From: Clostridium isatidis
GTDB lineage: Bacteria; Bacillota; Clostridia; Clostridiales; Clostridiaceae
Direction: 5' to 3'
Assembly: GCF_002285495.1 (NCBI RefSeq)
Contig: NZ_CP016786.1
Location: 2,122,001 to 2,186,000, forward strand
Length of the DNA: 64,000 bases
This document shows positions 9,458 to 16,070 of this stretch, one piece after another. The notes beneath the pieces are model-generated. The model was not told the DNA's origin, did not search any database, and saw nothing but the letters and a program-made list of their open reading frames with translations. How positions within the stretch are numbered: position 1 is the first letter of the stretch; every line of letters begins with the position of its first letter. A program made the position numbers and the translations under genes.

Positions 9458-9490
9458 TCTATTTGTTATATATATACTATAACAAATAGA
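9458..9490. promoter_or_regulatory. Candidate operator: 13-bp perfect inverted repeat
   Basis: TCTATTTGTTATA (9458-9470) and TATAACAAATAGA (9478-9490) form a perfect palindrome with a 7-base spacer. The spacer and flank contain the -10 hexamer of the exporter promoter. It is a plausible binding site for the YtrA-type regulator encoded downstream (inference). Confidence 0.7.
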
Positions 9491-9502
9491 ATTATATTGC
9501 AA
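9474..9502 (-). promoter_or_regulatory. Promoter of the ABC exporter operon
   Basis: TTGCAA (9497-9502) and TAGTAT (9474-9479, minus-strand sense) are spaced by 17 bases. The -10 lies inside the inverted repeat, consistent with repression by occlusion. Confidence 0.6.
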
Positions 9503-9569
9503 GTATTCTTATTTAAAATTTTTTGAAAATTTTAATAATTAAAACTTATTTTTTACATATATTTTTTTC

Positions 9570-9597
9570 TTTACAGTTCTATCTTATATGATAAAAT
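9570..9597 (+). promoter_or_regulatory. Promoter of the ECF S-component gene
   Basis: TTTACA (9570-9575), 16-base spacer, TAAAAT (9592-9597). This implies a leader of about 90 nt before the ATG at 9697. In it GGTCGGT (from about 9609) can pair with ACCGAACC about 11 bases downstream. No known riboswitch class was recognised. Confidence 0.5.
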
Positions 9598-9696
9598 AAA
9601 AAAAGAATGGTCGGTATTCTTTTGAAACCGAACCAAAATTATAATTTCTTTTTTGCCGAATTATATCCATTATGGAATGAGAACGGAGGGATTATT

Positions 9697-10323
9697 ATGT
9701 TAAATGCAAGGGGATTTGGAAATTCTCGCGAACACATAAGAAAAATGGTAGTTATTTCTATGCTATCAGGTATAAGTATTTTTTTAGGTTTAACTGGTCT
9801 TGGTTTCATACCACTTCCACTTTTTAAACTAACAATACTTCATTTACCTGTAATTATTGGAGCTATTATTGAGGGTCCGATAGTTGGAGCTTCAATAGGA
9901 TTCATTTTTGGTCTGTTTTCTATTTATCAAAATATAACAGCACCAACAGTAATGTCTCCATTTTTTTATAATCCAATAGTTTCTATACTACCAAGAGTTT
10001 TAATAGGCATTATAGCTTATTATGCTTATAACTTCTTAAAATCAAAATTTAAAAATTTAAAGCTATCTATAGCAATAGCTGCTATTTGTGGGTCCTTAAC
10101 AAATACAATAGGCGTACTTGGATCAATATACTTATTATATTTTAAAAATTATGCTGATATTTTAATTTCTAAGGGATCCATTACTTCCAGCTCTAGAGGC
10201 AGTGTAGCTTTAGCTTTATTATCAATAGTAACTACCAACGGATTGGCAGAAGCATTATTATCTGCATTAATTTGTACAGCAGTTGTAATTGCGATTTTTA
10301 AAATGCAAAAAAGAAATAATTAA
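9697..10323 (+). CDS. ECF transporter S component, vitamin-type (substrate uncertain)
   Basis: A 208-residue substrate-binding membrane protein of an energy-coupling-factor importer, with about six hydrophobic helices. After a basic N terminus it has the pattern FIPLPLFKLTILHLPVIIGA and GPIVGASIGFIFGLFS, typical of ECF S components of the broad PF12822 type; the pattern with ILHLP and LPRVLIG recalls pantothenate-type (PanT-like) members, but this is only a resemblance. No EcfA or EcfT gene is nearby, so it would use a shared energising module. The start chosen is the ATG at 9697, seven bases after GGAGGG; an in-frame ATG at 9607 has no such site. Confidence 0.8.
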   Translation: MLNARGFGNSREHIRKMVVISMLSGISIFLGLTGLGFIPLPLFKLTILHLPVIIGAIIEGPIVGASIGFIFGLFSIYQNITAPTVMSPFFYNPIVSILPRVLIGIIAYYAYNFLKSKFKNLKLSIAIAAICGSLTNTIGVLGSIYLLYFKNYADILISKGSITSSSRGSVALALLSIVTTNGLAEALLSALICTAVVIAIFKMQKRNN

Positions 10324-10336
10324 ATTTTAGAGTTTT

Positions 10337-10367
10337 AGGTTGTTTGAATTTATTCAAACAACCTTTT
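10337..10367 (+). terminator. Terminator of the ECF S-component gene
   Basis: A 12-bp stem, AGGTTGTTTGAA with TTCAAACAACCT, a TTTA loop and a TTTT run, 14 bases after the stop. Strong rho-independent terminator. Confidence 0.88.
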
Positions 10368-10533
10368 ATAGTTTGTACCATTTTATTCATTTTAATAACT
10401 CTTTTTCCTTTTATGGCTTTATTTTTATAGTTTATTATATGTAAAACTACATAATCTATTAGTGCAAAGTTGATATTAACTGTGCAAAACAATAAACAAG
10501 CTTCAAAAGAAGCAAACAAAGGAGGAATTAAAA

Positions 10534-10716
10534 ATGGCAAGCAGAAACAGCAACAAAAAAAATCCGGGACTTCAAAATTTAAAAAATCAAGTTTCATCTG
10601 AATTTGGAGTTTCTTTCGGAGAATACAACGGAGACTTAACTGCTAGACAATGCGGAAGCGTTGGCGGTGAAATGGTTAAGAGAATGATAGAATCTTACAC
10701 AGGAAAAAATCAATAA
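10534..10716 (+). CDS. Alpha/beta-type small acid-soluble spore protein 1
   Basis: A 60-residue DNA-binding spore protein that coats and protects the chromosome in dormant spores. It shows both family blocks: LKNQVSSEFGV, containing the GPR protease cleavage region around SEFG, and LTARQCGSVGGEMVKRMIE. It starts after AAAGGAGG. First of three tandem copies; the N terminus is rich in Asn and Lys. In studied spore formers such genes are transcribed in the forespore by sigma G; I could not find a convincing sigma-G promoter here. Confidence 0.96.
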   Translation: MASRNSNKKNPGLQNLKNQVSSEFGVSFGEYNGDLTARQCGSVGGEMVKRMIESYTGKNQ

Positions 10717-10761
10717 ACTAACCTAAGCCAAAACTTCTAAGGTTTAAAGGAGGAGTTAATC

Positions 10762-10938
10762 ATGGCAGCAAAAAACAAAAAGAATCCAACTCTACAAAAT
10801 TTAAAAAATGAAGTTGCTTCTGAATTTGGAGTACAATTCGGAGAATATAGTGGAGACTTAACTGCTAGACAATGCGGAAGCGTTGGTGGCGAAATGGTTA
10901 AGAGAATGATAGAAACCTACGAAGGAAGAAACAAATAA
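10762..10938 (+). CDS. Alpha/beta-type small acid-soluble spore protein 2
   Basis: A 58-residue paralogue of the preceding gene, starting at an ATG after AAAGGAGGAG. It contains LKNEVASEFGVQFGEYSGD and LTARQCGSVGGEMVKRM. The last 23 residues before the tail are nearly identical to copy 1, also at DNA level, which points to recent tandem duplication. Function as for copy 1: spore DNA protection and an amino-acid store degraded at germination. Confidence 0.95.
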   Translation: MAAKNKKNPTLQNLKNEVASEFGVQFGEYSGDLTARQCGSVGGEMVKRMIETYEGRNK

Positions 10939-11017
10939 AAAACTTAAATTAGCTTTTCAAAAGATTACTAATTTACTATTCAAAACTTCGTAACTTTTAA
11001 CAAAGGAGGAGTTTGTA

Positions 11018-11188
11018 ATGGCAAGAGGTAATAAAAAAGGATTAGCTAATTTAAAAAATGAAGTTGCATCTGAATTAGGTGTTAACTTCAAAGAATATAA
11101 CGGAGACCTAACTGCTAGACAATGCGGAAGCGTTGGTGGCGAAATGGTTAAGAAAATGATTGAAAACTACAAAGGAACAATTGAGTAG
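11018..11188 (+). CDS. Alpha/beta-type small acid-soluble spore protein 3
   Basis: A 56-residue third tandem SASP with AAAGGAGGAG seven bases before its ATG. It keeps LKNEVASELGV and LTARQCGSVGGEMVKKM but is shorter at the N terminus (MARGNKKGLANLK), having lost the Asn/Pro stretch of the other two. It ends in TIE and is followed by a 70-base AT-rich stretch and then the left end of an IS1182-type element, whose terminal hairpin probably terminates the SASP transcripts. Confidence 0.95.
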   Translation: MARGNKKGLANLKNEVASELGVNFKEYNGDLTARQCGSVGGEMVKKMIENYKGTIE

Positions 11189-11260
11189 AAAAAACTACTG
11201 AGTAAAAATGTTTCTGAGTAGAAATAGCAAAAAAATAGAAAAACTGAATATATAAAAAGA

Positions 11261-11299
11261 GGGGCTGTCGCACTAATAATTAGTGCACAGTCCCTTTTT
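11261..11299 (+). terminator. IS left-end hairpin acting as terminator
   Basis: The IS left end contains GGGGCTGT, CACTAAT, ATTAGTG and ACAGTCCC, forming a long interrupted stem followed by TTTTT. It would stop transcripts from the upstream SASP genes. Confidence 0.7.
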
Positions 11300-11309
11300 G
11301 TGCAAAAAA

Positions 11310-11342
11310 ATAAATCCTAGACTCCATGAGTTTAGGATTTAT
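11310..11342 (+). promoter_or_regulatory. Hairpin upstream of the transposase start
   Basis: ATAAATCCTAGAC pairs with GTTTAGGATTTAT (one G-U) around a short loop, about 15 bases before the transposase ATG. The only purine-rich site nearby (TAGGA) lies in the stem, so translation from read-through transcripts may be suppressed (inference). Confidence 0.5.
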
Positions 11343-11356
11343 GATAAAATATTTTT

Positions 11357-12985
11357 ATGCACAAAGAAAATATTTTACAAAAGAATTATACATTAAACCA
11401 AAAGTTTTATCAATTAAAACTTCCATTAAATATTGATTACATGATACCGGTTAATGATTCAGTGCGATTACTAAGTCAATTTGTAGAGGAGATGGATTTA
11501 ACAGATTTATATTCGACTTATTCCAAGATAAAGGAAAATCAAGTATCGCCAAGAAAAATGCTGAAAATCATGACTTATGGATATATGAATAAGATTTATT
11601 CGTCTCGAGATATTGAAAAGGCATGCCGTAGAGACATTAATTTTATGTTTTTGCTTGAGGGAGCATCCGCTCCGGATCATGCAACATTTGCAAGATTTAG
11701 AAGTCTTCATTTTGCTCCATGTTCTGAAAGGATCTTAGCTGAAACAGCTAAATTTCTTTATAAAATTGGTGAGATATCAGGAGATGCTATCTTTATTGAT
11801 GGCACAAAAATAGAAGCTTATGCAAATAAATATACTTTTGTCTGGAAAAAGGCAGTTACAAAAAACATGGCAAAATTGCTAATTAAAGTGGCCGACCTTG
11901 TTAAAGAGTGCGAAGAACTTTATGATATTAAGTTAATCTATAAAAATGAAGTTCAAATGAAACATGTAAAAAAGCTTAGAAAAAAGCTTTATGCACTAAA
12001 GAAATCAGAAGGAATAGAATTCGTTCACGGATGTGGGAAAAGAAAAACTGCATTGCAACGATCAATAGAAAAACTTGAAGAATATCTTTCAAAGTTTAAA
12101 GAATATACTCAAAAAGTGTACACTTGCGGAGATAGAAACAGTTACTCAAAAACTGATGTTGATGCTACATTTATGAGGATGAAAGAAGATGCTATGAAAA
12201 ACGGTCAACTTAAGCCAGCTTATAATGTGCAGCATGGTGTAGATTCAGAATATATTACATGGCTTACAGTTGGACCACAACCAACGGATACAACTACGCT
12301 AATACCTTTCTTGAAAAGCATGGAAGAAAACTTAAAATTTAAATACTTAAAAATAGTTGCAGATGCTGGATATGAAAGTGAGGAGAACTATTCATTTATT
12401 GAAGAAAATAATCAAATAGCATTTATTAAGCCATCTAATTATGAAATATCAAAAACAAGAAAATATAAAAATGATATCGGTAAAATAGAAAACATGGATT
12501 ACAATGAAGAAAAAGATTTCTACATATGCCGAAATGGTAAGCAGTTAAAGGCTGAAAATATAAAAATTAGAAAATCTAAAACAGGATATGAAAGTGAAAA
12601 GACAATTTATGTTTGTGAAGATTGCAATGATTGCACTTACAAGAGTAGTTGCATCAAAGGGAATAATTGTAAAACTCCTTTGGAAGAAAGAGTAAAAAGA
12701 TTTGAAACATCAAAAAAGTTTAATCGCCAAAGAAAGTCTGATTTAGAAAGAATTCTAAGCGAAGAAGGTTGCTTGCTTAGAATGAACAGAAGTATTCAAG
12801 CAGAAGGTTCTTTTGCACAAATAAAACAAGACATGAATTTCAGAAGATTTATGTGTCGTGGGCAAAAGAATGTATTAGCAGAAAGTATACTTCTTGCAAT
12901 GGCACACAATATAAATAAATTACATAGTAAAATACAAGCGGGCCGCACTGGTAAGCACTTATTTGAATTGAAGAAAGCCTCATAA
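11357..12985 (+). CDS. IS1182 family transposase
   Basis: A 542-residue DDE transposase. It has an N-terminal DUF772-type region (RDINFMFLLEGASAPDHATFARFR), the first catalytic Asp in FIDGTKIEAYANKYTFVW, the second in VADAGYESEEN, and the conserved C-terminal block AEGSFAQIKQDMNFRRF with the catalytic Glu. A cysteine cluster at CEDCNDCTYKSSC (about residues 418-430) is typical of the family. No frameshift or internal stop, so the element may be active. The ATG at 11357 has no good ribosome binding site, as often seen for transposases kept at low expression. Confidence 0.95.
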   Translation: MHKENILQKNYTLNQKFYQLKLPLNIDYMIPVNDSVRLLSQFVEEMDLTDLYSTYSKIKENQVSPRKMLKIMTYGYMNKIYSSRDIEKACRRDINFMFLLEGASAPDHATFARFRSLHFAPCSERILAETAKFLYKIGEISGDAIFIDGTKIEAYANKYTFVWKKAVTKNMAKLLIKVADLVKECEELYDIKLIYKNEVQMKHVKKLRKKLYALKKSEGIEFVHGCGKRKTALQRSIEKLEEYLSKFKEYTQKVYTCGDRNSYSKTDVDATFMRMKEDAMKNGQLKPAYNVQHGVDSEYITWLTVGPQPTDTTTLIPFLKSMEENLKFKYLKIVADAGYESEENYSFIEENNQIAFIKPSNYEISKTRKYKNDIGKIENMDYNEEKDFYICRNGKQLKAENIKIRKSKTGYESEKTIYVCEDCNDCTYKSSCIKGNNCKTPLEERVKRFETSKKFNRQRKSDLERILSEEGCLLRMNRSIQAEGSFAQIKQDMNFRRFMCRGQKNVLAESILLAMAHNINKLHSKIQAGRTGKHLFELKKAS

Positions 12986-13094
12986 GTTAAATTTTAAAAA
13001 AGCTTTTTTTCTGAGGCTTATTGAAGTGCGCCTATTTTTAGTTGATTTACATGCAAATAAAAATAACACCTAAAAAGTTAATTTATAGAATAGA

Positions 13095-13150
13095 AAAAGG
13101 AGCTATCGCTAACGGATTTTAATCCACTAATGCGACAGCTCCTTTTCAAT
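13095..13150. terminator. IS right-end hairpin, bidirectional terminator (also for clpB)
   Basis: AAAAGGAGCT and AGCTCCTTTT with inner TCGC/GCGA and GGATT/AATCC stems form a nested hairpin. On the minus strand it ends in a T run about 35 bases after the clpB stop, so the IS end now serves as the clpB terminator. Confidence 0.7.
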
Positions 13151-13179
13151 TTTAAATTGTGATTATTGTTATCTATAAA

Positions 13180-15780
13180 CTACTCTTCCTTTATGATAAA
13201 TTCTTCATCTTCAAGGTCAATAATCACATTAGATCCATAACCTATTTCTCCCTTTATTATTTTTCTTGCTAAAGAGTTTTCAATTGTATTCTGAATATAT
13301 CTTCTTAATGGTCTTGCTCCGTATACAGGATCATACCCTTCTCTAGCCATTAAACTTTTAGCTTCTTCAGTAACTCTTAAGCTAATGTTTCTATCCTTTA
13401 GCCTTTCTGAAACTTCCTCTAGGAAAATATCAATAATTTTCTTTATACCATTTTCTGTTAAAGGCTTAAACATTATAATATCGTCTACTCTATTTAAAAA
13501 TTCTGGTTTAAATCTTAATTTCATTTCATTCATTACTCTATTTCTTATTTCTTCATCAATACTGTCCTCGCCTTTATTTTCTAGAAGGCTGCTGCTTCCT
13601 ATATTGGAAGTCATAATAATTATAGTGTTTTTAAAATCTACAGTCTTACCTTTATTATCAGTTAGGCGACCATCATCTAAAATTTGTAGGAAAATATTAA
13701 ATACATCATCATGGGCTTTTTCTATTTCATCAAATAGAATAACACTATATGGTTTTCTTCTAACAGCTTCTGTTAATTGTCCTCCTTCATCATATCCAAC
13801 ATATCCTGGAGGAGCTCCAACTAATCTAGAAACTGAATGTTTTTCCATATATTCAGACATATCTATTCTTATTATATTTTCTTCTGTATCGAATAGATTT
13901 CTTGCTAAAGTTTTGGCAAGCTCTGTCTTACCAACTCCTGTTGGCCCTAAGAATATAAAGGATCCTATCGGCCTATTTACAGCCTTTAAACCAGCCCTAG
14001 CTCTTAAAATAGCATTTGCAACTGAAGTTATTGCTTCTTCTTGGCCAATTACTCTTTTTTTCATTTCTCCTTCTAGTTTTAAAAGTTTTTCTCTTTCGCC
14101 TTCTAATAAATTAGATACAGGAATACCAGTCCATTTAGATAATACAAGTGAAATTTCTTCTTCAGTAACTTCTTCCTTTAATAAAGCTCCTTCATAATTT
14201 TCCTTTACTTCTTTTTCCTTGGCTTTTATTTCATTTTCTAATTGCGGTATTAAGCTATATTGAATTTCAGCTGCCCTATTATAATTGTAGTTTCTTTGTG
14301 CAGCTTCTAATTCTCCCTTAGCATCATCTAATTTCTCCTTTAATTCTTTTAATGCTAAAATTGATTGTTTTTCTCTTTCAAACTTAGCAGTTAACTCATC
14401 ATTTTTAGCCTTTAACTCTGCTATATCTTTTTCTAAAGCATTTAATTTTTTTATTGAAGCTTCATCATATTCCTTACTTAAGGCTTCTTTCTCTATCTCT
14501 AATTGAAATAATCTTCTTCTTATATCATCTAATTCTGTTGGAAGGGAATCTATTTCTGTTCTTATCATTGAACCAGCTTCATCTACCAAGTCTATTGCCT
14601 TATCTGGTAAATATCTATCTTGTATATATCTATTTGATAATTTTACTGCAGCTACTAAGGCTGAATCGTGAATTCTAATCCCATGATGAATTTCAAACTT
14701 TTCCTTCAAGCCTCTTAAAATTGAAATTGCATCCTCAATTGATGGTTCATTAACTATAACTGGCTGAAATCTTCTTTCTAAGGCTTTATCCTTTTCTATA
14801 TATTTTCTGTATTCATCAAAAGTTGTAGCTCCGATACAATGTAATTCTCCTCTTGCCAAAAGAGGCTTAATTAAATTACCTGCATCCATTGCTCCATCTG
14901 TTTTACCTGCTCCTACTATAGTATGAATTTCATCTATAAATAATATTATTTTTCCTTCACTGCTTTTTACTTCTTTTAATACAGCCTTTAATCTTTCTTC
15001 AAATTCTCCCCTATACTTAGCACCAGCTATTAAGGCTCCCATATCTAAAGAAAATATAGTTTTATCTTTTAAGCCTTCTGGCACATCTCCCTTAATTATT
15101 CTATAAGCTAATCCTTCTACTATTGCAGTTTTACCTACTCCAGGTTCTCCTATCAGCACTGGATTATTTTTAGTTCTTCTAGATAAAATTCTAACAGCTC
15201 TTCTTATTTCCTCGTCTCTACCAATAACTGGATCTAACTTATGCTTTCTAGCTAACTCTGTAAGATTAGTTCCATATTTGCTTAAAGCATCATAGGTACC
15301 TTCTGGATCCTGAGTTTCAACTCTTTGATTGCCCCTTATCTCCTTTAAAGCATTCATAAATCTTTTCTCAGTTATATCATACTTATCTAATATTCTTCTT
15401 ATTTCTGCCTTTTTATTTATATCTATAATTGCAAGCATAACATGCTCAACACTTATATAAGCATCTTCAAACTTCTTGGCTATATCTTCTGCCTTTACTA
15501 ATATTTCTTGGATTTCCCTTGTTGCATATACACCTGAAGAATTTGCCCCTTCTCCAAGAACTTTTGGCATTTTATTTAGTATATCTTTTAAATCAGCTTC
15601 AAGACCTTTAACATTAACCTCCATTTTGGTTAAAATATTTGGTATTAATCCATCTTCCTGTTCTACTAAAGCAGTAAATAAATGTATTATTTCAACTTGT
15701 TGATGATTGTTCCTAACAGCAATTTGACTTGCATCATTTAATGCTTGTTGAACTCTTATTGTCATCTTATCTACATTCAT
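13180..15780 (-). CDS. clpB: ClpB disaggregase (Hsp100 AAA+ chaperone)
   Basis: Hexameric ATP-driven chaperone that pulls polypeptides out of aggregates together with DnaK. All 866 residues of a normal ClpB are present: N domain (1-150), AAA module 1 with Walker A GEPGVGKT at 211-218 and Walker B IILFIDEIH, the coiled-coil middle domain (~400-530), and AAA module 2 with Walker A GPTGVGKTELAKTLARNLF near 610, Walker B VILFDEIEKAH and sensor 2 GARPLRR. The middle domain and the absence of the ClpP-binding loop type of ClpA/ClpX support ClpB over ClpC. It is monocistronic, with a CtsR box over its promoter. Confidence 0.97.
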   Translation of the reverse strand: MNVDKMTIRVQQALNDASQIAVRNNHQQVEIIHLFTALVEQEDGLIPNILTKMEVNVKGLEADLKDILNKMPKVLGEGANSSGVYATREIQEILVKAEDIAKKFEDAYISVEHVMLAIIDINKKAEIRRILDKYDITEKRFMNALKEIRGNQRVETQDPEGTYDALSKYGTNLTELARKHKLDPVIGRDEEIRRAVRILSRRTKNNPVLIGEPGVGKTAIVEGLAYRIIKGDVPEGLKDKTIFSLDMGALIAGAKYRGEFEERLKAVLKEVKSSEGKIILFIDEIHTIVGAGKTDGAMDAGNLIKPLLARGELHCIGATTFDEYRKYIEKDKALERRFQPVIVNEPSIEDAISILRGLKEKFEIHHGIRIHDSALVAAVKLSNRYIQDRYLPDKAIDLVDEAGSMIRTEIDSLPTELDDIRRRLFQLEIEKEALSKEYDEASIKKLNALEKDIAELKAKNDELTAKFEREKQSILALKELKEKLDDAKGELEAAQRNYNYNRAAEIQYSLIPQLENEIKAKEKEVKENYEGALLKEEVTEEEISLVLSKWTGIPVSNLLEGEREKLLKLEGEMKKRVIGQEEAITSVANAILRARAGLKAVNRPIGSFIFLGPTGVGKTELAKTLARNLFDTEENIIRIDMSEYMEKHSVSRLVGAPPGYVGYDEGGQLTEAVRRKPYSVILFDEIEKAHDDVFNIFLQILDDGRLTDNKGKTVDFKNTIIIMTSNIGSSSLLENKGEDSIDEEIRNRVMNEMKLRFKPEFLNRVDDIIMFKPLTENGIKKIIDIFLEEVSERLKDRNISLRVTEEAKSLMAREGYDPVYGARPLRRYIQNTIENSLARKIIKGEIGYGSNVIIDLEDEEFIIKEE

Positions 15781-15827
15781 TTTCTCACCTCTATCATTAA
15801 ATCAATTATATTTTATTCTATATTTTT

Positions 15828-15856
15828 ATAATAATACAAAGGTCAAAGAAAGTCAA
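15828..15856 (-). promoter_or_regulatory. clpB promoter
   Basis: TTGACT (15851-15856) and TATTAT (15828-15833), read on the minus strand, are spaced by 17 bases. The leader to the ATG is about 45 nt. Confidence 0.75.
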
Positions 15857-15857
15857 A
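15841..15857 (+). promoter_or_regulatory. CtsR operator on clpB
   Basis: GGTCAAAGAAAGTCAAA matches the CtsR heptad direct repeat (RGTCAAANANRGTCAAA). It covers the -35 region of clpB, so clpB should be repressed by CtsR and induced by heat or protein stress (established for the family). No CIRCE element was seen, and ctsR itself is not in the window. Confidence 0.88.
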
Positions 15858-16070
15858 GTTTTTTTTACATATTTTACATTTCAATTTTATAGTATATAAT
15901 AATAAAAAAGTACTGAACACCTTTTTACAATTAAAAACGCACAATTTACAAGGCTAAATATCGAAACTTTTGATATTCAAAACTTGAAATATATAGAGGC
16001 GATATAATTATTATTTTTTATGTTTTTCTATAAATAAAAAAGAATTGTGCCTAAGAAAAGGAGAATATAT

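Larger units (their letters stand above)
11261..13142 (+). mobile_element. IS1182-family insertion sequence, apparently intact
   Basis: The element is bounded by imperfect terminal inverted repeats: GGGGCTGTCGCA (11261-11272) and TGCGACAGCTCC (13131-13142; 11 of 12 match when reversed). It carries one full-length transposase gene. Both ends fold into hairpins followed by T runs and can terminate transcription entering or leaving the element. No clear target-site duplication was visible at these bounds, so the exact ends are approximate by a few bases. It separates the SASP cluster from clpB. Confidence 0.85.

Noticed and set aside
10298..10597. 99-codon minus-strand ORF over the ECF terminator and SASP start
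   Set aside because: It runs antisense to a clear SASP gene and a terminator, with Cys/Phe-rich low-complexity translation; no ribosome site.
13385..14197. 270-codon plus-strand ORF
   Set aside because: Antisense shadow of clpB; composition follows the clpB codons and no ribosome site is present.
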